NCBI GenBank assembly: GCA_964601505.1 | Contig: CAZRNR010000035.1 | Location: 1 to 21,909, forward strand | Origin: DRWZ01 sp964601505 | GTDB lineage: Bacteria; Calescibacteriota; Calescibacteriia; Calescibacteriales; Calescibacteriaceae | DNA length: 21,909 nt | Direction: 5' to 3' | In this document: positions 7,026-14,134 of the stretch, in pieces | Layout of the letters: the number at the start of each line of letters is the position of its first letter | Numbering within the stretch: the stretch's first letter is position 1 | Notes under the pieces: generated by a model | Databases searched by the model: none | What the model saw: the letters and a program-made list of their open reading frames with translations, nothing else | Told to the model about the DNA's origin: nothing | Made by a program: the position numbers and the translations under genes

Positions 7026-7862
7026 ATGTTAGTGGATAGTTTTACAATAGGTGGAAATGGGACAAGACAATGTGTTGTTGGGAAAGGAATTCCCATTTTC
7101 ATAGCTGGTCCGTGCGTTATAGAGAGTGAGGATTTTACGTTGAGATGTGCTGAAAAGCTCTCAAATATAGCAGAAAGGCATAAAATACAGATGGTTTTCA
7201 AAGCTTCCTATGATAAGGCAAACAGAACTTCTTTAAACTCCTTCAGGGGACCAGGATTGGAGAAAGGATTGAAGATTCTCCAAAAGGTTAAAGAACAGAT
7301 TGGATTACCAGTTTTATCTGATGTCCATTGTAAAGATGAAGTGTTTGCGGCTTCAGAAGTTCTTGACGTTATACAGATTCCTGCATTTCTCGCGAGACAA
7401 ACAGATATGCTTGTTTATGCTGGAAAAACAGGCAAACCTGTAAATATTAAAAAACCTCAATTTGCATCACCATACGATATGAAATATATGCTGGAGAAAA
7501 TACTATCTACAGGAAACAGAAAGATCATGGTCTGCGAGAGGGGAACTGCCTTTGGTTATAGAGATCTTGTTGTTGATTTTAGATCTATACCTATCATGAG
7601 AAATTGGGCTTTTGTTATATTTGATGGAACACATACGACTCAAAAACCATCAGCAGATGATGGAATATCGGGTGGAGAAAGGTGGCTTTCACCATATCTA
7701 ACACGAGCTTCTGCTGCTGTGGGAGTTGATGGATTCTTCCATGAAGTCCATCCAGAACCAGATAAGGCTCTCTCGGATCCTAAAACATCTATAGATTTTG
7801 ATATGTTTGAAAACATTGTCAAACAAGTTAAGAAAATTCTAGAAGTGGTTCTGGATACATAA
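7026..7862 (+). CDS. kdsA: 3-deoxy-8-phosphooctulonate (Kdo-8-P) synthase, metal-dependent type
   Basis: 278 residues. The enzyme condenses phosphoenolpyruvate with arabinose 5-phosphate to make Kdo-8-P, the first committed step to the inner core of lipopolysaccharide. Motifs seen are IAGPCVIES (26-34), FKASYDKANRTS (58-69), PAFLARQTD (119-127), NIKKPQF (140-146), CERGTAFGY (170-178) and FDGTHTTQKP (199-208). Cys30, His203, Glu240 and Asp251 have nearly the spacing of the metal ligands of the Aquifex enzyme (Cys11, His185, Glu222, Asp233). This is therefore the metal-dependent class and not the E. coli class, which has Asn in place of that Cys. The start is 2 nt after the preceding stop, indicating translational coupling. 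Confidence 0.95.
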   Translation: MLVDSFTIGGNGTRQCVVGKGIPIFIAGPCVIESEDFTLRCAEKLSNIAERHKIQMVFKASYDKANRTSLNSFRGPGLEKGLKILQKVKEQIGLPVLSDVHCKDEVFAASEVLDVIQIPAFLARQTDMLVYAGKTGKPVNIKKPQFASPYDMKYMLEKILSTGNRKIMVCERGTAFGYRDLVVDFRSIPIMRNWAFVIFDGTHTTQKPSADDGISGGERWLSPYLTRASAAVGVDGFFHEVHPEPDKALSDPKTSIDFDMFENIVKQVKKILEVVLDT

Positions 7863-8086
7863 TTCGTTTTTTAGCTTGTTCATCTCTTCTATATATATTT
7901 CATTACATATATACTCGTCTATATATACCTTTTTGTGTCTTATTGCTTCTATTTCTTTCAGTTACTTGCTCTTTTATGCAAGTTTGTAGTCTTTCACATA
8001 ATTGCTATAAAGTTAGGAACTTACTGAATTTGAAAATTCTAATATCTTTCTATCTTCATTTTTGGATTTTAAAGCTTGTTTGAACT

Positions 8087-8158
8087 GAAAGAAAAATGCA
8101 AATCACAAAATTGCATGATAATTTCCGAAATTTTTACATATTTATTTGCCAAGGCCCT
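8087..8158 (-). ncRNA. Candidate small RNA of about 72 nt
   Basis: An exact consensus promoter on the minus strand predicts a start at about 8158. The transcript would begin AGGGCCUUGG and pass a small hairpin AAUUU-CGG-AAAUU (8132-8120). It would end in a stem AUGCAA/UUGCAU (8116-8111 with 8101-8096, 9-nt loop) followed by UUUUCUUUC (8095-8087), a plausible intrinsic terminator. An alternative pairing, GCAAAU (8149-8144) with AUUUGC (8103-8098), would compete with the terminator stem. No start codon with a worthwhile frame follows the promoter. It is convergent with kdsA, and its targets cannot be predicted here. Promoter and hairpins are seen; the RNA itself is inferred. Confidence 0.5.
8096..8116 (-). 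terminator. Candidate intrinsic terminator of the minus-strand sRNA
   Basis: A 6-bp stem ATGCAA/TTGCAT with a 9-nt loop, followed on the minus strand by TTTTCTTTC. The stem is AT-rich and therefore weak, but the T-tract is in the right place and only on this strand. Confidence 0.45.
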
Positions 8159-8164
8159 TGAGAT

Positions 8165-8193
8165 ATTATATTCTTTTGAATTTATTGTGTCAA
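8165..8193 (-). promoter_or_regulatory. Exact consensus sigma-70-type promoter on the minus strand
   Basis: TTGACA (8193-8188), a 17-bp spacer and TATAAT (8170-8165) match the housekeeping consensus at all twelve positions with ideal spacing. It points away from clpP, toward kdsA, into a region without a gene. It is one of two such perfect promoters in the window; both are on the minus strand in intergenic DNA. Confidence 0.65.
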
Positions 8194-8428
8194 TTAAAAT
8201 TTCTCGCATCCAGACTATTCTTGAAATTCTGAGAATTTTTAAGATTTTGTCTTGCTCTGTTCTCTATATCCACCTCATTATAAGTTTGGTTATTAGTCTA
8301 TTGAAGGAAAGAAATTTCGTTTTAAGATGATCTCCAAATATTTCACAATGTGTTTGAGATGCACTATTTGGAAAATCAGCTTGAAGCATTTGTGTTTTTA
8401 AATCAACGAAAAAAGGGTTTTTTATGTT

Positions 8429-8434
8429 TATATT
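8429..8434 (+). promoter_or_regulatory. -10-like TATATT before clpP
   Basis: TATATT ends 7 nt before the ATG at 8442, the spacing seen before several other starts here. It supports that ATG and a leaderless clpP message. There is no clear -35. An AAGGG at 8414-8418 lies 5 nt before the earlier in-frame ATG at 8424 and could instead serve as a weak Shine-Dalgarno. Confidence 0.3.
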
Positions 8435-8441
8435 TTGTTAT

Positions 8442-9053
8442 ATGTATGTTCCCTTTGTGATTGAACAGACTAGCAAGGGTGAGAGGGCTTACGATATATG
8501 GTCAAGATTGTTGATGGAGAGGATTATCTTTCTTGGTTCTCCGATAACAGATCAAGTTGCTAACACTATTATAGCTCAGCTTCTTTACCTTGATGCGGAA
8601 TCTCGTGAGAAGGATATATATATTTATATAAACTCTCCGGGCGGTAGTATAACAGCTGGGCTCGCAATATACGATACCATGCAATATGTCGGTGCAGATT
8701 TGGTTACAATATGCATAGGTCAGTGTGCCTCAATGGCAACTGTTTTGCTATCTGCTGGTGCTCAAGGAAAAAGGTTTGCTCTACCTAACTCAAGAATAAT
8801 GCTTCATCAGCCCTGGGGAGGTGTTGAAGGAACCGCTCAAGATATAGAAATTCACGCAAAAGAAATACTCAGGCTTAGAAAAATAGTCAATGATATACTT
8901 TCCAAACATACTGGACAACCTGTATCAAAAATAGAACAGGATACACAGAGAGATTTTTTCATGTCAGCTGATGAAGCAGTCAAATATGGTATAATAGATA
9001 AAATAATTTTCCCACAAAAGGAATCGAAAACTCATAAGAGTTCAAAAAAGTAA
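8442..9053 (+). CDS. clpP: ATP-dependent Clp protease proteolytic subunit
   Basis: 203 residues, normal ClpP length. It forms the barrel-shaped cytosolic serine peptidase fed by Clp/Hsp100 unfoldases. The catalytic triad is visible: Ser97 in GQCASMAT, His122 in MLHQPWGG and Asp171 in QRDFFMSADEA. The N-terminus MYVPFVIEQT aligns almost exactly with MNLVPTVIEQT of Bacillus ClpP, so I prefer ATG 8442. An in-frame ATG at 8424 would add six residues. The tig and clpX genes that often flank clpP are absent; the neighbours are an RNA candidate upstream and a decayed transposase downstream. Confidence 0.95.
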   Translation: MYVPFVIEQTSKGERAYDIWSRLLMERIIFLGSPITDQVANTIIAQLLYLDAESREKDIYIYINSPGGSITAGLAIYDTMQYVGADLVTICIGQCASMATVLLSAGAQGKRFALPNSRIMLHQPWGGVEGTAQDIEIHAKEILRLRKIVNDILSKHTGQPVSKIEQDTQRDFFMSADEAVKYGIIDKIIFPQKESKTHKSSKK

Positions 9054-9386
9054 TTAATACCCTGAAGAATAAACTATGTTATATCTATTTTTTCTCATTT
9101 TTTGTGACTTTTCCAACTGCCTCCAATTTCAAGAATTCTGAAGTAGTATAAAAGGTGTATTGTATCACTCTTATCAGCTTGTTATACAGATTTACGTATG
9201 ACTTTATTGAAAAGTTAAATCTTTTATCTATAAAAATGAGTTCTAATCCTCTAAGGCATTTACTGAGCTTCTAGTATGGTATCTTATTAAGATTGAATAG
9301 ATCGGTAAATCGTAATTCTATGCAAAAGAGTATCGGAAGAAGAAAAAAAGAGAACTGTAAGAGTTGGAGAAAACACTAGAAAATGA

Positions 9387-9642
9387 AAAAAGCCATGCGT
9401 GAAGGTAAGGTCAAATGCGGAAGTTTTTGGGAACACGCTTAGGAACAGGGTAGTGAAGGCATATGAGAGTGGTAAGAGAGCATGGAAGAGGATTAATGGG
9501 AAGGGATGGTTTGTTGAGAGTTTTTTTGTATGTTTAAGCGATGGTTTGGTGAGTATGTGAGTAGTGTGAAGTTTGGGGACATAAGGAAGAAGGTGGTGTT
9601 TAAGGTATGGATAATAAACCTGTTTTTTGGTATGATGAATTA
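9387..9642 (+). pseudogene. Remnant of an IS5-like transposase (C-terminal part, frameshifted)
   Basis: One frame reads KPCVKVRSNAEVFG, then RNRVVKAYESGKRAWK and GWFVESFF, and breaks at a run of seven T (9521-9527). The -1 frame continues with CMFKRWFGEYVSS and ends INLFFGMMN followed by TAA at 9640-9642. Joined, this matches the end of the DDE domain of IS5-like transposases: an RSN strand, a long helix, then W.VES.F..FKR.FGE with the catalytic Glu in VES. A TGA at 9384-9386 closes the frame upstream, and I find no N-terminal half, so the copy is dead. The T-run could once have been a programmed slippage site, but decay is simpler. The exact IS group is uncertain. Confidence 0.7.
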
Positions 9643-9818
9643 AGTGCTTTGTCAAATAAATATGTACCAAAAATTGTCAATTTCCTCTAGCATAAATTTT
9701 TAAGTAGAGGATAAAAATCTTTTGACACAGCAATTAAGGTATATGCTTGTGTTAAGTCAGGGTGTGTTCCTGAAAAAGGGTTTTTGGACATAGCATCTGC
9801 AAATATAACGAAACCTAA

Positions 9819-9835
9819 AGCGATAATTTATCGCT
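9819..9835. promoter_or_regulatory. 17-nt palindrome AGCGATA-ATT-TATCGCT
   Basis: A perfect 7-bp inverted repeat with a 3-nt centre, about 180 bp before the dapA start. The symmetry and the absence of a T-run suit a dimeric repressor operator better than a terminator. It could also be part of transposon debris. Role inferred. Confidence 0.25.
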
Positions 9836-10013
9836 GCCAATTTCAAAATATACCATCATTACAAAATTCTTCATAGCATCTCTTGTAAAGACCTTCATAA
9901 GGATATTGCTGATTTATCTTTTCTACTTTTGAACTGGGCCTTACCAACTTACATAGATTTAAAAAGTTTAAAAAATGTATCTTGTTAATTGTTTTCCCAA
10001 ATTTAAGTTTAAA

Positions 10014-10940
10014 ATGGTTCAGGGTAATGGATTTAGGAATAGGTTTAAAAATAAAACAGTAATTGGCAATTATGTTGCCCTTGTGACTCCTTTCAAAGAT
10101 GGTAAAATAGATGAGAAATCTCTCAAGAAGTTAATAGAATTTTTGATAAAAGAAGGGTGTGATGGTATAGTTCCTTGTGGGACAACAGGAGAAGCTGCAA
10201 CACTTGACTATGATGAGCATATAAGGGTGATAGAACTCACTATGGAGTATGTTGATGGTAGGGTCAAGGTTATGGCTGGGACTGGGTCTAACTCAACTAA
10301 AGAAGCCATAGAGCTTACCAAAGAGGCTGAGAAATTAAAGGTAGATTCTGTTCTCTTGATAGCTCCATACTATAACAAACCAACTCAAAGGGGACTTTAT
10401 GAACACTTTAAGAAAATAGCAGAGGAGTGTGCAGTTCCTCAAGTTCTATATAATATTCCCGGAAGAACATCTGTGAATATAGAGTCGGAAACTGTTATTC
10501 GTCTTGCAAATGAGTGTAAGAATATAGTTGGTATAAAAGAAGCTTCTGGGAACTTCAAACAGATATTCCAGATTATAAAAGGAGCCCCGGAGAACTTTTC
10601 TGTTGTTTCGGGGGAAGATATGCTGACTCTCCCGATGATTTCTGTTGGAGCAACCGGAGTTATATCTGCTGTTGCAAATCTTGTTCCCAAAAAGATGACA
10701 GACCTTGTTCGTCTCTCGCTTGAAGGAGATCTTGAAAAAGCGAATGAAATTCACTACGAACTTATTGAGCTCTTTGATACTCTTTTCATAGAAACCAATC
10801 CTGTTCCTGTAAAAACAGCTTTATACATAGCAGGTATAATAGATTCTCCGGAGGTGAGATTACCATTAGCTCCGATATCGGATAAAAATTTTGATATACT
10901 TAAAAGGGTTGTTCAGAAGTATATCGGGCGTATCAGATAA
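10014..10940 (+). CDS. dapA: 4-hydroxy-tetrahydrodipicolinate synthase
   Basis: 308 residues from this ATG. The enzyme condenses pyruvate with aspartate semialdehyde, the entry step to meso-diaminopimelate and lysine, in the cytosol. It is a class I aldolase (TIM barrel). The Schiff-base lysine is Lys175 in IVGIKEASGN, with Tyr146 in YNIPGRTS, Tyr120 in APYYNKP and the substrate-binding GTTGE (56-60). The usual length is about 292, so even this start leaves a short N-terminal extension before YVALVTPF. The ATG at 9975 would add 13 more residues and seems less likely. It is followed by rph after 53 bp on the same strand. A hairpin ATCAGA/TCTGAT (10932-10951) overlaps the stop codon. Confidence 0.94.
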   Translation: MVQGNGFRNRFKNKTVIGNYVALVTPFKDGKIDEKSLKKLIEFLIKEGCDGIVPCGTTGEAATLDYDEHIRVIELTMEYVDGRVKVMAGTGSNSTKEAIELTKEAEKLKVDSVLLIAPYYNKPTQRGLYEHFKKIAEECAVPQVLYNIPGRTSVNIESETVIRLANECKNIVGIKEASGNFKQIFQIIKGAPENFSVVSGEDMLTLPMISVGATGVISAVANLVPKKMTDLVRLSLEGDLEKANEIHYELIELFDTLFIETNPVPVKTALYIAGIIDSPEVRLPLAPISDKNFDILKRVVQKYIGRIR

Positions 10941-10993
10941 AATTTTCTGATAAAACGGAAAAATTTTTGGTTTCTTTTTACCATAAGGTTTTT

Positions 10994-11716
10994 ATGTTTG
11001 TAAGAGGAGATGGGAGAAGATTAGATGAGATCAGAACTATAAAGATTGAGAGAGATTACATAAAGTGGGCAGAAGGTTCATGCCTTATTTCCCTTGGTGA
11101 TACAAAAGTTATATGTACCGCTTCTGTCTTGGATACAGTTCCTAACTTTGCAAAAGAGAAAAATATTGGTTGGGTTTTTGCTGAATATTCTATGCTCCCA
11201 AGGTCTGTTGATGTCAGAACAAGCCGAACGCAGGGAGGAAGATCTCACGAACTTCAGAGAATAATAGGTAGGTCTTTGCGAGCATCCGTTGATCTTTCAA
11301 AGCTTCAGAACATATCTATTGCGGTTGATTGCGATGTGATACAGGCGGATGGAAGCACAAGGTGCGCATCAATTATAGGTGGTTTTGTTGCCTTATCCTG
11401 TGCTATTTATAAAATTTGGAAAGAAGGGAAAATAGAATCCCTACCAATAAGAAGAATAGTTTCTGCTGTATCTTGTGGAATCGTAAATGGATATAAAATG
11501 GTAGATTTAACATATAAAGAAGATTCTGAAGCTCATTGTGATATAACTCTTATTGCAACAGATAAGGGTGAGATATGTGAAGTTCAAGGTGGAGTAGAAA
11601 ATGGGGGTTATATGAAAACTGAAGATTTTCAGGACCTTTTAAATTTGGGACTTTCAGCAACATCAAAGATCGTACAGATACAGAAAGACGTTCTCAGAGA
11701 TATTTTGAACTTTTAA
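10994..11716 (+). CDS. rph: Ribonuclease PH
   Basis: 240 residues, normal for the family. It is a phosphorolytic 3'-to-5' exoribonuclease that trims tRNA precursors, and both tRNA genes in this window lack an encoded CCA end. The start ATG gives MFVRGDGRRLDEIR, the conserved N-terminus; a TTG nine codons upstream is unlikely. Motifs seen are RTSRTQGGRS (75-84), RIIGRSLRA and the phosphate/metal site VDCDVIQADGSTR. In the last motif Gly and Thr of the usual DGGTRT are replaced by Ser and Cys, a mild divergence. Its stop codon overlaps that of the convergent penicillin-binding protein gene by 4 bp. Confidence 0.94.
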   Translation: MFVRGDGRRLDEIRTIKIERDYIKWAEGSCLISLGDTKVICTASVLDTVPNFAKEKNIGWVFAEYSMLPRSVDVRTSRTQGGRSHELQRIIGRSLRASVDLSKLQNISIAVDCDVIQADGSTRCASIIGGFVALSCAIYKIWKEGKIESLPIRRIVSAVSCGIVNGYKMVDLTYKEDSEAHCDITLIATDKGEICEVQGGVENGGYMKTEDFQDLLNLGLSATSKIVQIQKDVLRDILNF

Positions 11717-14007
11717 AATCCAGTAAAATCTTTGTTCATCTTCTCATCATGTGTTGGAAGATTTTCCCTCGTAAATGCCATAAGATATGCTCTTGGATCA
11801 TTTGAAATCTCTCCCGTCAGCGGATCTATTTTTAAAAACTCAATGTTTTCCGGTATATCAAAGTCTGGTTTGCCAATTTTGTTCATATATTTCCGCATGA
11901 ACTCAACGAAAACTGGGACAGCTATTTTTGGGCCTGACCCGTAGTTCCCTATAGGTTTGAAGTCATCTCTTCCGAGCCATACGACAACAATTATATTTGG
12001 AGTAAATCCAACAAACCAGGCATCCCTGAGGTCATTTGTTGTTCCAGTTTTTCCTGCTATAGGTATTCCCAAGGCTTTTGCTCTTGCCCCGGTTCCGTGT
12101 AATACTACGTTTCGCATCATCCATGTCATAACAAAACTGATATCATGTGTTATAACCTGATTTTCCTCTGGTTCTTGAAGGTATAAAACATCTCCATTTC
12201 TCTCTACAGAAATTATGAATCGTGCTTTCTTCTTTTTCCCGTTGTTTGGGAAAGTAGAGAAAATTTCAGATACCTCCAGAGGGCTTAGAGATATTGATCC
12301 GAGAACTACTGTCAGATCTTCAACAGGTGCACCTATTCCAAATGATTTAAATGTTTCTCTTATTTTTCCTATACCTACATCCTCTGCAACTCTTACTGTT
12401 GCAGCATTGATTGATTTTGCAAGAGCCTCCTGCAGGGTTACCCATCCAGAAAAGCTTTCAATATTCTTTGGTTTCCATTCTTTCGTTTCTCCTTCTTCGC
12501 TTTCGTATTCAAAAACAATAGGAGTATCCTTTACAACCGTGGCTGGATTATATAGCCCACTCAATATCGCTGCTGTATAAACTATAGGTTTTATTGTTGA
12601 GCCTATCTGCCTTTTGGCTTGAATTGATCTTATAAATTGGGACTTTTTCCAGTCATATCCTCCAACTGTGCATAATACATCTCCTGTTTTTACATCAAGA
12701 ACAATTATTGCTCCCTCTATTTCTATCTTTTCTGGAATGGGGCAGAAGAATTTTGGATCCGGACAAGGTTTTACCAAGATCTCTGACCCAACTTTTAGTT
12801 TTATGTTAGAAAAATCCGGATGGATGTTTCCTTTTTCTCCCGAATCCAAAACAATTTTTATACCACTTGCCGATGTTTCTATTACTCTTGCTATAGAAGG
12901 TTTCTTTTCTTCTTCATATATCTTGTGCATCTCCGGGAATATGATTTCTTTTATCTTGAATTTTATATCCTCAGCAGATTTTGCTATATTTTGACCATTT
13001 AGAATTTCCGCTCTTTCTATACCGTATTTTAGTGCCTCATCCGCATATTTATAGCATTCTTCATCCAATGTTGTTTTTACAACGAAGCCAGATTTTATAT
13101 CTTGTTCGTTTCCTATAAGATTCACAAGTTCTCTTCTTATGTGTTCGTTAAACCAAAAATATTTGTGAAATTTGCTTTCCCAGGCCCGTACTCTGATTTT
13201 TTCGTCAACAGCTTTTCTGTAATCATCAAATGAAATAGAACCAAGTTCAAGCATTCTTTTGAGGACCCAAAGCTGTCTTGCTCGCGCCTTTTCTGGATAG
13301 TTTATTGGCGAATAATATACTGGTGATTTGGGAAGGGATGCAAGCAGAGCTGATTCGGCTATGGTCAGGTCCTTCACATCTTTGCCAAAAAAATTTCTTG
13401 CTGCTGATTTTATTCCCCAGGAACCATTACCAAAGTATATTAAAGAAACATAAAGAGAAAAGATCTCTTCTTTTGTCAATTCTTTTTCTATTTTCATAGC
13501 ATATATTATTTCCTTTATCTTCCTCTGGATCGTTCTTTCTCTGGTTAGAAATAAGTTTCTCGCAAGTTGTTGCGATATTGTGCTACCTCCTTGAACTATT
13601 TTACCCTCAAGAATGTTTCTAACGATTGCTCTTAGGATAGAACTCAGGTCAATTCCTTTGTGCTTAAAAAAATCCTCATCTTCTGCAGCTAAAAAAGCAT
13701 CTACAACATGCCTTGGTATATCTTTAAATTCTATGTCCTCTTTATACCTATCAAAAAGTTCTGCTGATATGTTTTTATTTCTTGAAAGGAAAATTGTCGG
13801 GGGTTTTATCTCATAAATTGTTCTGAATATTTCTTCTCTTGTGATATTTTTGACTTCTTCTTTCATTACCTTATTGGCATAAAGAATTAAACCTGATACC
13901 GGAATTAGTGGCAAGATAGATAAAAATACAAGGATTTTTAAGGCTAGTCTTATTTTGCTATTATTATTCTTTTTTTTCTGAACAATTACCACTTTTCTCT
14001 TTATCAC
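11713..14007 (-). CDS. mrcA: Class A penicillin-binding protein (PBP1A-like)
   Basis: 764 residues. This bifunctional enzyme polymerises and cross-links peptidoglycan on the outer face of the inner membrane. One N-terminal membrane segment (about 21-43) is followed by the GT51 glycosyltransferase domain, with catalytic Glu109 in the EDxxFxxHxG motif (109-118) and GGSTISQQLARN (140-151). A central OB-like insert covers about 315-430. The transpeptidase domain has Ser470-x-x-Lys473 (GSTIKP), Ser532-Ile-Asn534 and KTGT (653-656). All catalytic motifs are intact. The start codon is GTG, with TAATTA 6 nt upstream and no Shine-Dalgarno. It is divergent from the mutase gene (127 bp between them) and convergent with rph, sharing TTAA. 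Confidence 0.93.
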   Translation of the reverse strand: MIKRKVVIVQKKKNNNSKIRLALKILVFLSILPLIPVSGLILYANKVMKEEVKNITREEIFRTIYEIKPPTIFLSRNKNISAELFDRYKEDIEFKDIPRHVVDAFLAAEDEDFFKHKGIDLSSILRAIVRNILEGKIVQGGSTISQQLARNLFLTRERTIQRKIKEIIYAMKIEKELTKEEIFSLYVSLIYFGNGSWGIKSAARNFFGKDVKDLTIAESALLASLPKSPVYYSPINYPEKARARQLWVLKRMLELGSISFDDYRKAVDEKIRVRAWESKFHKYFWFNEHIRRELVNLIGNEQDIKSGFVVKTTLDEECYKYADEALKYGIERAEILNGQNIAKSAEDIKFKIKEIIFPEMHKIYEEEKKPSIARVIETSASGIKIVLDSGEKGNIHPDFSNIKLKVGSEILVKPCPDPKFFCPIPEKIEIEGAIIVLDVKTGDVLCTVGGYDWKKSQFIRSIQAKRQIGSTIKPIVYTAAILSGLYNPATVVKDTPIVFEYESEEGETKEWKPKNIESFSGWVTLQEALAKSINAATVRVAEDVGIGKIRETFKSFGIGAPVEDLTVVLGSISLSPLEVSEIFSTFPNNGKKKKARFIISVERNGDVLYLQEPEENQVITHDISFVMTWMMRNVVLHGTGARAKALGIPIAGKTGTTNDLRDAWFVGFTPNIIVVVWLGRDDFKPIGNYGSGPKIAVPVFVEFMRKYMNKIGKPDFDIPENIEFLKIDPLTGEISNDPRAYLMAFTRENLPTHDEKMNKDFTGF

Positions 14008-14124
14008 TCTTTATAATTAGTCAGAAATTTCATTTTTTCTAGAACTACATTTTATTTCTTCTGTATTTTGTCTATGAAGCTCTTTATTTTGAAAAAGTTA
14101 GTAAATTTTCGTTAAGCTTTAAAA

Positions 14125-14130
14125 TATAAT
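14125..14130 (+). promoter_or_regulatory. -10 element TATAAT before the mutase gene
   Basis: An exact TATAAT ends 4 nt before the ATG at 14135, so the message would be leaderless or nearly so. No good -35 is seen. On the opposite strand TAATTA (14019-14014) stands 6 nt before the GTG of the penicillin-binding protein gene, so the 127-bp gap probably holds two divergent promoters. Confidence 0.4.
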
Positions 14131-14134
14131 TAAT

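Larger units (their letters stand above)
7863..8441. other. Intergenic stretch kdsA-clpP
   Basis: About 580 bp with no convincing protein gene. It contains a minus-strand promoter, a short RNA candidate and a terminator (listed separately). A minus-strand frame at 8389-8069 reads as 106 codons with one internal TAG. On the same strand another frame from about 7956 into the end of kdsA contains YIDEYICNEIYIEE. Either could be a decayed gene, but no family was recognised. 7880-7930 is an alternating TA-rich tract. Confidence 0.5.
9054..10013. other. Intergenic stretch clpP-dapA with transposon debris
   Basis: About 960 bp. A promoter-like pair TTGAAA (9207-9212) and TATAAA (9229-9234), 16 bp apart, precedes a 12-codon frame and then the transposase remnant (9387-9642). 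An inverted repeat CCTCTA/TAGAGG (9684-9689 with 9705-9710) lies just after the remnant. A 17-nt palindrome is at 9819-9835. Ahead of dapA, TTGAAC (9929-9934) with TAGATT (9954-9959) is a weak promoter candidate with a 19-bp spacer. The rest shows nothing I can name. Confidence 0.5.

Noticed and set aside
7880..7930. TATATA-rich tract that could be mistaken for promoters
   Set aside because: Simple alternating composition without -35 elements or a gene at the right distance.
8076..8330. 84-codon plus-strand open frame between kdsA and clpP
   Set aside because: Hydrophobic low-complexity translation, no start signal, and it overlaps the sRNA, promoter and terminator on the other strand.
9287..9670. 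127-codon minus-strand open frame
   Set aside because: It is the antisense of the transposase remnant. Its composition (His/Leu/Thr-rich) is that of a shadow frame.
9650..9679. Two TGTCAA (TTGACA on the minus strand) 24 bp apart after the transposase remnant
   Set aside because: Neither has a convincing -10 at the correct distance. They may belong to the old IS end, but no matching left end was found.
10446..10754. Minus-strand open frames inside dapA
   Set aside because: Shadow frames of a certain gene with intact active-site motifs on the plus strand.
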